Assembly: GCA_035284745.1 (NCBI GenBank)
Contig: JAYKIL010000034.1
Location: 73,017-137,016, forward strand
DNA: 64,000 nt
Reading direction: 5' to 3'
From: JAYKJB01 sp035284745 [NCBI: Candidatus Sericytochromatia bacterium]
GTDB taxonomy: Bacteria; Cyanobacteriota; Sericytochromatia; S15B-MN24
Shown: positions 51,399 through 60,687 of the stretch, piece after piece
How positions within the stretch are numbered: position 1 is the stretch's first letter
Layout: every line of letters starts with the position of its first letter
Program-made: the position numbers and the translations under genes
Notes under the pieces: generated by a model
What the model was told of the DNA's origin: nothing
The model's database searches: none
What the model saw: the letters and a program-made list of their open reading frames with translations, nothing else

Positions 51399-51866
51399 GT
51401 GAGGATAGCGATTGGCAGTGACCACGCAGGTCACCGTCTCAAAACTGAACTTTTTGACCGTTTACAACGAGAGGGGTTCGAAGTTCTGGATTGTGCCGGG
51501 GGACCGGAGCGTTCAGATTACCCGATGGCTGCCGAGCGGGTTGGACGGGCCGTCACTTCAGGCGAGGCACACCGGGGGGTCTTGGTCTGCGGTTCAGGCA
51601 TTGGGGTGGCGATTGCGGCCAATAAGGTTCCGGGCATCCGTGCGGCAACGATCGGAGAACCCGTTTCGGCCCGGTTGTGCCGCGAGCACAACGACGTTAA
51701 TGTAATCTGTTTGGGGGAACGATTAATCGGCCCCGAAATGGCGTGGGAATGTGTACGGGTTTTTCTCTTGACCAATCACTCCTCGGAGGGCCGTCATTCG
51801 GTTCGTGTGGCGCAAATTCACGCCATCGAGAATGAAAACGGAAAACGCTCGGGCCAGGGCGATTAA
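51399..51866 (+). CDS. rpiB: Ribose-5-phosphate isomerase B (RpiB/LacAB family)
   Basis: Interconverts ribose-5-phosphate and ribulose-5-phosphate. 155 residues from GTG 51399, which puts the first residues directly at the family opening [10 protein letters not shown]. The open frame continues 45 codons upstream over non-coding sequence and is not used. The active-site segment [23 protein letters not shown] and the [16 protein letters not shown] motif are complete. glyA follows after 26 bp, a common neighbour pair (rpiB-glyA) in bacteria. Confidence 0.93.
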   Translation: MRIAIGSDHAGHRLKTELFDRLQREGFEVLDCAGGPERSDYPMAAERVGRAVTSGEAHRGVLVCGSGIGVAIAANKVPGIRAATIGEPVSARLCREHNDVNVICLGERLIGPEMAWECVRVFLLTNHSSEGRHSVRVAQIHAIENENGKRSGQGD

Positions 51867-51892
51867 TTGCTCCCATTGCGAAAGGGCTGGAC

Positions 51893-53161
51893 ATGTCATT
51901 GAAAGATGCTTTGAGCACGGTTGATCCTGAGATTGCAGCGGCTGTCTCTCAAGAAGCACGGCGTCAAGCCCATCATCTGGAACTCATCGCCTCCGAGAAT
52001 TTCGCGAGTCAAGCGGTCATGGAGGCACAAGGCAGTGTACTGACCAACAAGTATGCCGAGGGCCTGCCGGGACGCAGGTATTATGGCGGGTGTGAATTCG
52101 TTGATGTCGTAGAAACACTGGCGATTCAGCGGGCGCAGAAGCTTTTTGGGGTTCCCCACGTTAACGTGCAGCCCCACTCGGGGGCGCAGGCGAACATGGC
52201 AGTGTTTCTGGCCTCCCTGAAGCCGGGTGACCTGATTATGGGGATGGATCTGGCCCATGGGGGACACTTGACACACGGCAGTCCCGTCAATGTCTCGGGC
52301 CTCTATTTTCAGGTCGAAGCCTATGGCGTCAATCCGGAAACCGAGCGGCTCGATTACGATTTACTGCGCGAAAAAGCGTTGAAACACCGGCCAAAAATGA
52401 TTATTTGTGGGGCGTCAGCGTATTCTCGCGTGATCGACTTTTCAATCTTTCGACAAGTGGCAGACGAAGTAGGAGCGCTCTTGATGGCTGATATCGCTCA
52501 TATTGCCGGCTTGGTGGCGGCTGGTCTGCATCCTACACCGGTGGGGCACGCGCACTTTGTCACCACGACGACACATAAAACACTGCGAGGGCCGAGGGGT
52601 GGTTTGGTGATGTGCGGCGAAGAGCACGCCAAGGCCATCGACAAAGCCGTTTTCCCGGGCTTGCAAGGGGGGCCTTTGATGCACGTGATCGCGGCCAAAG
52701 CGGTCGCATTCCACGAGGCGTTGCAGCCCGGGTTTTTCGACTATATGTCACAGGTCGTGCGCAACGCCCGCGTGATGGCGGAAACCTTCATGGCGGAGGG
52801 CATTCGGGTTATCTCAGGGGGCACCGACAATCATTTAATGAGTCTTGATGTCAGAACCGTGGGGCTAACCGGTAAGGAGGCCAGCCAGTTGCTGGGTGAG
52901 GTAGGTATCACAGTGAACAAAAACACCATTCCAAATGACCCCGCCAGTCCTTTTGTAACCAGTGGAATTCGAATCGGTACGCCTGCGGTGACAACGCGCG
53001 GAATGGGGGAAGAAGAGTGCCGCCAAATGGCCCGGGCCATCGCAACGCTCTTGAGGGAAAAAGGGACCCCGGAGGCACAGGCGGCGGTCCGGAAAGAAGT
53101 AGCAGAACTCTGCGATGCTTTCCCTCTATACGCCGAGGGACCTGCCGTCTCGGCCAAATAA
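51893..53161 (+). CDS. glyA: Serine hydroxymethyltransferase GlyA
   Basis: PLP enzyme that converts serine and tetrahydrofolate to glycine and methylene-tetrahydrofolate. 422 residues, family length. The PLP lysine is K229 in [46 protein letters not shown] and [14 protein letters not shown] are all standard. The dCMP deaminase gene begins 5 bp after its stop. This joins one-carbon and thymidylate precursor supply in one transcript with rpiB. Confidence 0.98.
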   Translation: MSLKDALSTVDPEIAAAVSQEARRQAHHLELIASENFASQAVMEAQGSVLTNKYAEGLPGRRYYGGCEFVDVVETLAIQRAQKLFGVPHVNVQPHSGAQANMAVFLASLKPGDLIMGMDLAHGGHLTHGSPVNVSGLYFQVEAYGVNPETERLDYDLLREKALKHRPKMIICGASAYSRVIDFSIFRQVADEVGALLMADIAHIAGLVAAGLHPTPVGHAHFVTTTTHKTLRGPRGGLVMCGEEHAKAIDKAVFPGLQGGPLMHVIAAKAVAFHEALQPGFFDYMSQVVRNARVMAETFMAEGIRVISGGTDNHLMSLDVRTVGLTGKEASQLLGEVGITVNKNTIPNDPASPFVTSGIRIGTPAVTTRGMGEEECRQMARAIATLLREKGTPEAQAAVRKEVAELCDAFPLYAEGPAVSAK

Positions 53162-53166
53162 ACGGG

Positions 53167-53655
53167 ATGATGACCATGAAAAGAAGACCCACTTGGGACA
53201 CCTACTTCCTTAAGATGGCGGGCGTGTGTGCGGAACGCGCGACCTGTGATAGGAAATCTGTGGGGGCTGTGATTGTCCGTGACAATCATCCGATAGCGAC
53301 GGGCTACAATGGCGCGCCGCCGGGACTTCCACACTGTGATGAAGTGGGGCACTTGTTGCGAGAGGTGGACGGCCGCCCTTCGTGCCAGCGCGCCACCCAT
53401 GCGGAGCAAAATGCAATTATTACCGCGGCTCGTTTTGGACACAGAACCGAGGGGGCGACGATCTACGTGACGGCGCAACCTTGTCTGAATTGTGCCAAAG
53501 CAATCATTACCGCCGGCATACGACGGGTTGTATGGACAGAAGGCTATCCGGACCCTGTGAGTCTTGAATTTTTGCGAGCGGCGGACATTGAACTGGTTCA
53601 CGTTGTTTCTGCCGACGAGTCTCACAGCTCTCCTTCTTCTCTCAGTGCTGGGTGA
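53167..53655 (+). CDS. Deoxycytidylate (dCMP) deaminase
   Basis: Zinc deaminase that makes dUMP for thymidylate synthesis. About 162 residues. ATG 53167 follows the glyA stop by 5 bp (ATG 53170 and 53176 are alternatives). The fold starts RPTWDTYFLKMAGVCAERATCDRKSVGAVIV. Zinc ligands are His in RATHAEQNAII and two Cys in TAQPCLNCAKAII, with the catalytic Glu in HAEQ. The longer open frame upstream is inside glyA and is not coding. ComEB/Dcd-type families share this fold; the length and motifs fit dCMP deaminase. Confidence 0.9.
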   Translation: MMTMKRRPTWDTYFLKMAGVCAERATCDRKSVGAVIVRDNHPIATGYNGAPPGLPHCDEVGHLLREVDGRPSCQRATHAEQNAIITAARFGHRTEGATIYVTAQPCLNCAKAIITAGIRRVVWTEGYPDPVSLEFLRAADIELVHVVSADESHSSPSSLSAG

Positions 53656-53723
53656 TGATGTACTTGAGCGTCGTCTATCCTTATGTTAACCTACGTGGAC
53701 GCTCTGTTTGAGGTTTAATTCCG

Positions 53724-54785
53724 TTGCGTGAACAGGTGATGCCTTTCCTGGTGACGCTATTGGTTGCTTGGTTGGCGACGGACCTTCTGATTCCCTGGGT
53801 AACTCGCTTGGCGTATGCCCTCGGGCGGGTCGATCACCCGGATGCCCGAAAAGTACACACAACGCCGATTCCTAGGCTGGGCGGTGTTGCTATTTTTTTC
53901 GGTTTTGCTATCTCCATCGCCGTGATAGAGCTGATAGTAGCAGGACCCCTGTTTCCGCGGACCGGTCCCTTCATGGGGCTGTTTGTAGGGGCTTCGCTCA
54001 TCTTTCTTTTGGGAATCGTCGATGACTTGCGCCCCTTGCCCGCCTCGGTGAAGTTGGTTGTTCAGATCGTCGCGGCAGGGGTCGCGGTGGCTTTGGGGGT
54101 TCGTATTGAGGTGTTGAGTAACCCGATGGGGGGGATGATCATCCTGCCGATGGCGTGGTCTGTCGGGCTCACGATATTTTGGCTCGTTGGAATTACGAAC
54201 ACCATTAACCTGATTGATGGCCTTGATGGGTTGGCGGGCGGTGTCACACTCATTGCAGCCAGTACGACCGCTTTGATTGCGTTTCAGACGAAGCAACCCG
54301 CTCTGGCCTTACTGGCGTTGGCATTGGTGGGGGCGACCGTTGGTTTTCTGCGTTACAACTGGAATCCTGCCAAGATTTTTATGGGAGATTCTGGAAGTTT
54401 ATTTTTAGGATTTGCGCTGGCCGCCATCTCGGTCATCGGACTGCTGAAGGTGGCTGCAACCGCTGCCTTGTTGGTTCCGATTCTAATTTTGGGGGTTCCT
54501 ATTTTTGATACGGCGTTTGCGATTGTCCGGCGCGCGATTCAGCGTCGCCCGATCTTTTCGCCCGACAGAGGTCATTTGCACCATCGTTTACTGGGCCTCG
54601 GGTTTTCGCAAAGACGGGCCGTTGTGATTATTTACGCCATCTGTCTGTTGCTCGGTGGGACTGCGCTCACCCTTTTCGATATTCCGGAAGGCCTCGTTGT
54701 TCTATTCACGGCGCTGGCGATTTTGGCGTGGGCATTTTCTTCTCGTTTTGTACGCGCCGTCAAGGTGAGGGCTGACGAACCATGA
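53724..54785 (+). CDS. Undecaprenyl-phosphate sugar-1-phosphate transferase (WecA/TagO-like)
   Basis: Membrane enzyme that starts envelope polysaccharide synthesis by moving GlcNAc-1-phosphate (or similar) to undecaprenyl phosphate. 353 residues with about 10-11 TM helices. Catalytic loops: GIVDDLRPLP (about 96), NLIDGLDGLAGG (about 160), KIFMGDSGSLFLG (about 218) and DRGHLHHRLLGLG (about 288), the MraY/WecA signature set. TTG 53724 has GAGG about 10 bp upstream; ATG 53739 is an alternative. It overlaps the UDP-GlcNAc epimerase gene by 4 bp. Confidence 0.93.
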   Translation: MREQVMPFLVTLLVAWLATDLLIPWVTRLAYALGRVDHPDARKVHTTPIPRLGGVAIFFGFAISIAVIELIVAGPLFPRTGPFMGLFVGASLIFLLGIVDDLRPLPASVKLVVQIVAAGVAVALGVRIEVLSNPMGGMIILPMAWSVGLTIFWLVGITNTINLIDGLDGLAGGVTLIAASTTALIAFQTKQPALALLALALVGATVGFLRYNWNPAKIFMGDSGSLFLGFALAAISVIGLLKVAATAALLVPILILGVPIFDTAFAIVRRAIQRRPIFSPDRGHLHHRLLGLGFSQRRAVVIIYAICLLLGGTALTLFDIPEGLVVLFTALAILAWAFSSRFVRAVKVRADEP

Positions 54786-55942
54786 AGCCACTGGTGATGA
54801 CTGTTTTTGGCACCCGCCCTGAGGCGGTGAAGATGGCGCCATTGGTGTTGGCTTTGCGGGCGTGCCAAGAGCTCGATACGGCGTTGGTGGTGACAGCGCA
54901 ACATCGCGAGATGTTGGATCAGGTATTGGATTTGTTTGCCTTGGTTCCGGATCATGACCTCGATTTGATGAAGTCGGGTCAGAGCCTGACCGATGTGACC
55001 AGCCGTGTTTTGACCCATTTGGGCCCTGTTTTAGAGGCCCGTCGCCCCGCGTTGGTGTTGGTCCACGGAGATACCACGACGACCTTCGCTGCGAGTTTGG
55101 CTGCATTCTACCGTCAAATTCCGGTTGGCCACGTCGAGGCGGGTTTGCGAACACCCGAGCGTTACAATCCTTACCCCGAGGAGATGAATCGGCGTTTGAC
55201 GACGCAACTGGCAAATTTACATTTTGCCCCCACCTACACCTCAGAGAAGAACTTGCGTGCGGAAAATGTTGCGGCGGATGCGATATACCGCACCGGCAAT
55301 ACCGTCATCGATGCCCTGCTGATGACGGCCCGCAAGTTACCGGGCGCGGAGTCAACTGCCGGTCGTCAAATCCTGGTGACGGCTCATCGTCGGGAGAATT
55401 GGGGGGAGCCGCTCGCGAACATTTGCCGAGCGGTTTTACGTCTGGTTCAGAGTGACGAAACGCTTCGGGTTTTATTTCCCATTCATCGAAACCCGGTGGT
55501 TCGCCAGACTGCGCAGGCTATCTTAGGTCACCATTCGCGAATTGAATTGATTGAGCCGCTGGATTACGCGCCGTTTGTGGCTGCGATGCGGGACTCGCAT
55601 TTGATCCTCACCGACAGCGGAGGGGTGCAGGAAGAGGCTCCGTCCTTGGGTAAACCGGTGCTTGTGCTGCGCACTACGACAGAGCGACCGGAGGCGATTG
55701 AATCAGGGACGGTCCAATTGGTGGGTGTCGATGAAGACGCCATTTTTGAGGCTGCTCAGCACTTGCTGACAAACGAAGGTGCCTACGAAAAGATGGCAAG
55801 GGCTGTGAACCCGTATGGAGATGGGGCAGCCTGTGCGCGGATTGTTGATGCGTGTCGTCACTTCCTCGGCCTGTGCAGTGAGAGACCTGATGAATTTTCT
55901 CCGGGCGCCGTTGCGACCTGTTCCGTCCCTCGGAACCGCTAG
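54782..55942 (+). CDS. wecB: UDP-N-acetylglucosamine 2-epimerase (WecB)
   Basis: Non-hydrolysing epimerase that makes UDP-ManNAc. 386 residues. Family motifs: VFGTRPEAVKMAPL at the N-terminus, VHGDTTTTFAASLAAFY (about 95), GHVEAGLRT, YPEEMNRRL, then VTAHRRENWGEPL (about 200) and ILTDSGGVQEEAPSLGKPVLVLRTTTERPE, with the catalytic Asp/Glu/His set. The ATGA overlap with the transferase gene indicates one operon for envelope polysaccharide. The 3' end lies 3 bp from the convergent cNMP-binding gene. Confidence 0.97.
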   Translation: MKPLVMTVFGTRPEAVKMAPLVLALRACQELDTALVVTAQHREMLDQVLDLFALVPDHDLDLMKSGQSLTDVTSRVLTHLGPVLEARRPALVLVHGDTTTTFAASLAAFYRQIPVGHVEAGLRTPERYNPYPEEMNRRLTTQLANLHFAPTYTSEKNLRAENVAADAIYRTGNTVIDALLMTARKLPGAESTAGRQILVTAHRRENWGEPLANICRAVLRLVQSDETLRVLFPIHRNPVVRQTAQAILGHHSRIELIEPLDYAPFVAAMRDSHLILTDSGGVQEEAPSLGKPVLVLRTTTERPEAIESGTVQLVGVDEDAIFEAAQHLLTNEGAYEKMARAVNPYGDGAACARIVDACRHFLGLCSERPDEFSPGAVATCSVPRNR

Positions 55943-55945
55943 CCT

Positions 55946-56419
55946 TCAAACGCGCTTGACAGCGGTCAGGCTGCGAATTTCTTGGTCGGCGTCTCGCAAT
56001 CGTAAACTCACCTTCTTTACCAGGTTTTTCAGCAGCGCCGCGGCCAATGCCGGCGATGAGGTGATGAGGTCTCTCAGTGGAGGACCCGGAACCTTCAACA
56101 CAACGCTGTCAACGAAAGCACAGGCGGTCGCGGAACGTGGAAGCTCATCGAAACAGGCGAGTTCGCCGAAGATTTGGCCCCTATCAAGCAAGGCTAAACG
56201 CTGCTCTTCTCCTCTTTGGATGACGGTGGTTAATTCAACCGCGCCTGCCACCACGACGAAGAGATCGGTGCCGCTTTCGCCTTCGCGAAAGATAGTGGTA
56301 CCCGAGGTGACTTCTATAAGCTCGCTGATTGAACAAACCTGCTCAAGGATGGTGTTCTCAACCCCTTGAAAGACATCGGTATGGGAGAGGGCATCAAGAA
56401 GTTCCAAGGTTGAAGACAT
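55946..56419 (-). CDS. Stand-alone cyclic-nucleotide-binding domain protein
   Basis: 157 residues from ATG 56419, with GAGG seven bases upstream. One cNMP-binding domain (about 15-135) with EVTSGTTIFREGESGTDLFVVVAGAVEL and the phosphate-binding cassette IFGELACFDELPRSATACAF, in which the R-S-A arginine is kept. No HTH follows, so it is not a Crp-type DNA-binding regulator; the last 25 residues are a short helix. It is divergent from the ThiF/MoeB gene across 114 bp. Likely a small sensor of cAMP or cGMP that acts on another protein; partner not visible. Confidence 0.83.
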   Translation of the reverse strand: MSSTLELLDALSHTDVFQGVENTILEQVCSISELIEVTSGTTIFREGESGTDLFVVVAGAVELTTVIQRGEEQRLALLDRGQIFGELACFDELPRSATACAFVDSVVLKVPGPPLRDLITSSPALAAALLKNLVKKVSLRLRDADQEIRSLTAVKRV

Positions 56420-56533
56420 CGAAGGGCCTCGCGAATTAGACGTTAACTTTTCACGTGATTTAAACCGGGGACTCCCCCTCATGCTAGCATGGGGCGCGTT
56501 TTTCAGAAATTGAACGCGGAGTGAGATTAAACG

Positions 56534-57361
56534 ATGCTTTGGGACGCTAATGATTCATCGGCGCGAGAGTTTTACAGCAAGCAACTCTTGTTGCCAGAGG
56601 TCGGCCTGAGTGGGCAATCGGCCCTCCTGGAGAGTTCCGTTCTCCTTGTTGGTGCCGGCGGATTGGCTGCCCCGATCCTTTCATATTTGGCTGCGGCGGG
56701 GGTCGGGCGCATTGTTGTCTTGGATTCTGATGCGATTGAATTGTCTAATTTGCCGCGACAGTTCCTTTTTCGATTCGATGATGTGGGGAAATCCAAGGTG
56801 GACGTGGCCGTCTCCCGACTCCGCGGCGTCCCTCCTGGGACGGTGATTGAGTCGTATGCAGAGCGTTTGACCCCTGAGAATGCAGCACACTTTCTTGGAG
56901 GCATCACGGTGGCCATCGACGCGAGCGATAATTTTGGAACCCGTTTTTTGTTGAATGATGCGTGTCGATTGGCCGGAATTCCGTGGGTCCACGGGGCGGT
57001 GACCCGATTCTCTGGCCTTCTGAGTACCTTTCTGAAGGAGGGACCTTGTTACCGTTGTTTTTTTCCAGAACCGCCCACATCCGGTCGAATTCCTGCCTGT
57101 GGCGACGCGGGTGTGTTGGGGCCTGCGGTGGGAGTGGTGGGGAGTTGGCAAGCGCTTGAAGCGATAAAAATTTGCCTCGGGAAGTTAGATGCTACCTTGT
57201 CAGGGCGGGTGATGAGTGTGGATTTATGGACGTCGCAGGTTGAATTTCTTACACTACCGCGCGATGGCGCCTGCTTGTTGTGCGGCGACAGACCTGAAAT
57301 TGTGAGTGTTGATTTGGATGAGAGAAGTTATCGTGGCAGTTGGGGGGGGGCTTTGGTGTGA
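56534..57361 (+). CDS. ThiF/MoeB-family E1-like adenylyltransferase
   Basis: Activates a ubiquitin-like sulfur-carrier protein by adenylation (MoaD or ThiS in known pathways). 275 residues. N-terminal REFYSKQLLLPEVGLSGQ, ATP loop LLVGAGGLAAPILSYLAAAGVG (about 36-57), and the LPRQFLFRFDDVGKSKV arginine region. DASDNFGTRFLLND holds the key Asp. The catalytic Cys is in ACGDAGVLGP (about 193), and the zinc pair is CYRC plus CLLC. No ThiS or MoaD gene is adjacent. The next gene, a lipoprotein, starts inside its stop codon (GTGA). Confidence 0.93.
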   Translation: MLWDANDSSAREFYSKQLLLPEVGLSGQSALLESSVLLVGAGGLAAPILSYLAAAGVGRIVVLDSDAIELSNLPRQFLFRFDDVGKSKVDVAVSRLRGVPPGTVIESYAERLTPENAAHFLGGITVAIDASDNFGTRFLLNDACRLAGIPWVHGAVTRFSGLLSTFLKEGPCYRCFFPEPPTSGRIPACGDAGVLGPAVGVVGSWQALEAIKICLGKLDATLSGRVMSVDLWTSQVEFLTLPRDGACLLCGDRPEIVSVDLDERSYRGSWGGALV

Positions 57362-58017
57362 ACCTGCGACTGCCGACAGTGGGGTTTCTGTCGCTTGTTA
57401 TCCTGAATGCCTGCGCCGCATTTTGGGTTGAACGGGGACCCGTCGTGGTACCCTCGCGCACGCTGGCGCCTCCCGAGACACGCGTTTGGGATGTTCGCTC
57501 AGATCCTCGTGCGGAGGTAGAACGATGGACCCGATCAACCAGAGTTGGGCTCGGTGGCTACGTCGATGCCGTTTTGTGGGACCCGACTGCCGCGCAGAGT
57601 CAGCTCGCCTATGAGATTGCCCTCAATCACCTGGGGCGGGCAGCCGCTTCGGATTTATCAACGCAGCGATGGAGTACGCTGTATGGGGCGGAGCGTGACC
57701 GTTTTCCTATTGACCTGCGTTGGCGCTTCGATGAGCAATTTATTGCAAGTCGGCGCATTCTTGACCCCGGGACTTGGCGTTTTGAGCTGCAGTTGGCGAC
57801 AGGAGGCCCCCTGTCCCCGCATTCGGTGGCGGTATTGAAGAGTTCTGTGTCTGCGCAGGATGGATTCTGGAATGGCGAGGTGAGGCTTTGGTTCCCTTGG
57901 CGTGATCCCGTGAGGCACCAGTTGGTGCTTGGTGGCGAGAATCCATGGGTGCGTCTTGTTATGAGTCACTTTTCAGGCAATGGAGAGGTCACCTGGCGTT
58001 TTCCTGGTGCGTGGTAA
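57358..58017 (+). CDS. Hypothetical lipoprotein coupled to the ThiF/MoeB gene
   Basis: Protein of about 219 residues. GTG 57358 overlaps the previous stop as GTGA and begins a lipoprotein signal (RLPTVGFLSLVILNAC, lipobox L-N-A-C). The mature part has a conserved-looking mix of helices and strands (VGLGGYVDAVLWDPTAAQSQLAYEIALNHLGRAAASD, RFPIDLRWRFDEQF, WRFELQLATGGPLSPHSVAVLKS, ending GNGEVTWRFPGAW). I do not recognise the family. Translational coupling to a cytoplasmic E1-like enzyme is odd and may be only positional. Confidence 0.65.
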   Translation: MNLRLPTVGFLSLVILNACAAFWVERGPVVVPSRTLAPPETRVWDVRSDPRAEVERWTRSTRVGLGGYVDAVLWDPTAAQSQLAYEIALNHLGRAAASDLSTQRWSTLYGAERDRFPIDLRWRFDEQFIASRRILDPGTWRFELQLATGGPLSPHSVAVLKSSVSAQDGFWNGEVRLWFPWRDPVRHQLVLGGENPWVRLVMSHFSGNGEVTWRFPGAW

Positions 58018-58127
58018 ACCCGGACGGTGCTTTGAAGCGTGATGGTGGATGGGGTATAACCGATCATGTCGGCGATGCGTTCTGGTCTGCACAGCCGTGA
58101 TGGGTCGTTTCTCGGGGTCCAAGCAAG

Positions 58128-58550
58128 ATGATGTTGAATAAAATCCTAACCAATGTGGTGGTGACGGAGGAGGGCGTTGCTCGAATTCATCAACTGCTCG
58201 GCGAGTTGGTGAGAGATGTCGATGCAACGGCGGCTTTTCTGGTGGAGAAGAGTGGCCAAATGCTGGCGACCGAGGGCGAGATCAAAGGTTTGGACACCGC
58301 GGCTATCGCGTCTTTGGTCAGCAGCAGTTTCGCGTCGACACGGGCCGTGGCGAAGCTGATTGGTGAGGCTGAATTTGAGGCCATGTTTCAGCAAGGCGAT
58401 CGCTCAAGTATCTTTCTTTATTCTTTGCCAACCTACGACATCTTGGTCGTCATCTTTTCTGATCTGAGCAAGACAGGTTTGGTGAAGGTCCAAGCGGCGC
58501 AAACCGCGAGGGCGTTAGCCCAAGAATTGGAGCAGATGGGACAATCTTGA
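58128..58550 (+). CDS. Roadblock/LC7 domain protein (MglB-like)
   Basis: Small protein of 140 residues with one Roadblock/LC7 domain (about 15-130): LGELVRDVDATAAFLVEKSGQMLATEGEI, DTAAIASLVSSSFASTRAVAKLIGEAEF, and the strand-rich IFLYSLPTYDILVVIFSDLSKTGLVKVQA. Such proteins regulate or hold Ras-like GTPases; MglB is the polarity GAP in Myxococcus. No MglA-type GTPase gene is next to it. ATG 58128 or 58131 are equally possible starts. It sits just before the atp operon, separated by about 120 bp. Confidence 0.85.
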   Translation: MMLNKILTNVVVTEEGVARIHQLLGELVRDVDATAAFLVEKSGQMLATEGEIKGLDTAAIASLVSSSFASTRAVAKLIGEAEFEAMFQQGDRSSIFLYSLPTYDILVVIFSDLSKTGLVKVQAAQTARALAQELEQMGQS

Positions 58551-58666
58551 AGTGCCGCCTTGGAGACACGTATCGACACGGTTTCTCTTCCCCGGCCGGT
58601 GTCTCTGGTGTTCTTGCGGTTGTTTCAAGCTCGTGGTAGCTTTAAGCCAATCGGTCTCGTCTTGGA

Positions 58667-58873
58667 ATGACCGTTCGTGGAGTTGAATCCGTCCATATGA
58701 GAGAGGTCAGCGCCGCCTACGGTTTGTTGTATTCACTTCTTTTTGGCGCAGTGTTGGGCTACGGAATAGACGTTGAGGCCGGTAGTGCACCGTGGGGCCT
58801 GATCGGCATGGCTGTATTAGGTTTTGGTGCTGGGTTATACAATCTTTATCGGACACTCACGCAAGCGTCATGA
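58667..58873 (+). CDS. AtpZ-like small membrane protein of the atp operon
   Basis: 68 residues with two TM helices (SAAYGLLYSLLFGAVLGYGID and APWGLIGMAVLGFGAGLYNLY), the AtpZ/ATPase_gene1 layout. Homologues are always first or second in atp operons and help assemble the c-ring or bind Mg/Ca. ATG 58667 is the longest start; ATG 58697 directly before the first helix is an alternative. It overlaps the next gene by 4 bp (ATGA). Confidence 0.8.
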   Translation: MTVRGVESVHMREVSAAYGLLYSLLFGAVLGYGIDVEAGSAPWGLIGMAVLGFGAGLYNLYRTLTQAS

Positions 58874-59271
58874 CCACCACGTTTCACTTGAGGGATGATC
58901 TGGGACACCTCGAATCTCGCCTGTTTAGGCATCTATTCGTGATGTCTCTCCTCTCCTTTGCGGTGGGGGGCATGTTTGCTGGACTTGAGTGGGGCATTGC
59001 GGCCGCTCTGGGACCTCTGGCCGCTCTGGCCTACTACCGCTTGCTGGCCCGCCACACTCGGAACGCCGTGCGTCACAGGGTACACCCTGGCAATATGCTT
59101 GCCTCCTTGTTTTTAGGGTTGCGCCAGGTGGTGTCGATTGTGCCGCCCTTGGCGTGTTTTGCGATGTGGGGTGAAGCAGGTTGGGCCTGCTTGGCGACAC
59201 TCGTTTTGAGTCGACATTGGATAGTTGTCGTAGCTTGGCCGGTCAGAAGGCCGATATCCGGCGCGGTGTAG
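58870..59271 (+). CDS. atpI: ATP synthase protein I (AtpI)
   Basis: 133-residue membrane protein with four predicted helices (FVMSLLSFAVGGMFAGLEW, GIAAALGPLAALAYYRLLA, MLASLFLGLRQVVSIVPPLACF and CLATLVLSRHWIVVVAWPV). This is the layout of AtpI, which helps assemble the F0 sector. Start ATG 58870 overlaps the AtpZ-like stop. The assignment rests on topology and on its place between atpZ and atpB, as sequence conservation in this family is low. Confidence 0.8.
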   Translation: MTTTFHLRDDLGHLESRLFRHLFVMSLLSFAVGGMFAGLEWGIAAALGPLAALAYYRLLARHTRNAVRHRVHPGNMLASLFLGLRQVVSIVPPLACFAMWGEAGWACLATLVLSRHWIVVVAWPVRRPISGAV

Positions 59272-59296
59272 TCGGTTTTTCACAGGAGTTTTGGCG

Positions 59297-60193
59297 TTGA
59301 ACACCAGCTTGATAGCGCAGGCACACGACGAACATCATCACAGCCCTCATGGGCATGAACCCGTCCTTGGAATGGGAACGGCGGACCCGGTGCACGTTAG
59401 TGCCCAGGCCACCAGTCACGGCGGTGGACACGGCGGCGGGGAACTCATCGCGAGCCATTGGCAGGAGACCATTCCGGGCTGGGGCGTCTTTCACGTCGAT
59501 ACGGTGCTTTACGGCGGTATCGTGATGCTGGCCTTGTTGCTGGTATTTGGAACCCTGGGTCGTGCCGTATCGGCCATTCCCGATGAGCAGTCGGGCTATG
59601 TCGGCACGGTCCTCGAAGAGGTTGTGGGATTTTGTCAGGGATTGATCAGAGACTACATCTCGCCGTCAGTCACACCCTATCTGTGGTTCCTTGGTTCGGT
59701 CTTCTTGTTTATATTGACATCCAATTGGTTGGCACTCTTGCCTTGGAAAGCTTGGGAAATGCTTGCCGGGGAAAAACTGGCGCATGCGATGGGGCTGCCT
59801 CATGCGCTGGCTTACCATGCGCCGACCGCAGACCTGAATACGACCTTGGCTTTGGCGCTGATCAGTCTGGTGATGTACTGGTATTTCGGAATTGCCAGCA
59901 ATGGGTTGACGGGTTTTCTGTCTCACCATTGGTTTGATAAGCCCATTGGCTTGTTTCCCTTGCGGATGCTGGAGGATGTCACACGCCCGATGTCTCTTGC
60001 CCTTCGTTTGTTTGCAAACATGACGGCGGGGCACGTGTTGGGCTTGGTGCTTTTGGCCCTGACCTACTTTGTCATCCCGGTCATCGTTCTCCCCCTCGAA
60101 CTTTTCGTTGGAGCGATCCAAGCTTTTGTATTTACGGTGCTGTCGGCGGCCTACATTGGCACCGCGGCGGCTCAACATTCTCACGAACACTGA
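59297..60193 (+). CDS. atpB: ATP synthase F0 subunit a
   Basis: Stator channel subunit of the F0 sector. About 298 residues with 6-7 TM segments. The essential arginine is in LALRLFANMTAGHVLG (about residue 238), and the C-terminal FVFTVLSAAYIGTAAAQHSHEH is typical. TTG 59297 is chosen because AGGAG lies eight bases upstream, while TTG 59291 would be only two bases away. The N-terminus is histidine rich (HDEHHHSPHGHEP, and HGGGHGGG further on). It lies 25 bp after atpI and 74 bp before the c-subunit gene. Confidence 0.95.
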   Translation: MNTSLIAQAHDEHHHSPHGHEPVLGMGTADPVHVSAQATSHGGGHGGGELIASHWQETIPGWGVFHVDTVLYGGIVMLALLLVFGTLGRAVSAIPDEQSGYVGTVLEEVVGFCQGLIRDYISPSVTPYLWFLGSVFLFILTSNWLALLPWKAWEMLAGEKLAHAMGLPHALAYHAPTADLNTTLALALISLVMYWYFGIASNGLTGFLSHHWFDKPIGLFPLRMLEDVTRPMSLALRLFANMTAGHVLGLVLLALTYFVIPVIVLPLELFVGAIQAFVFTVLSAAYIGTAAAQHSHEH

Positions 60194-60222
60194 ATTGACG
60201 GTCATTCTTCGAACCACTGTAA

Positions 60223-60618
<396 letters not shown>

Positions 60619-60626
60619 CGCCTCCG

Positions 60627-60654
60627 GCCTTTGGCCGCCTTCGCGGTCAAAGGC
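60627..60654 (+). other. Intercistronic hairpin between atpE and the b' gene
   Basis: 12-bp stem (60627-60638 with 60643-60654, one G-U pair) and a 4-base loop. No T run follows, so it is not a terminator. It lies directly after the c-subunit stop and may protect the upstream mRNA, raising c-subunit dosage over the downstream genes. Confidence 0.7.
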
Positions 60655-60687
60655 ACCTTGGCGTCCTGAGAAAGTGGACACTCAAAT

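Noticed and set aside
60627-60654. Hairpin after atpE as a terminator
   Set aside because: No T run follows and the operon clearly continues through b', b, delta, alpha and gamma.
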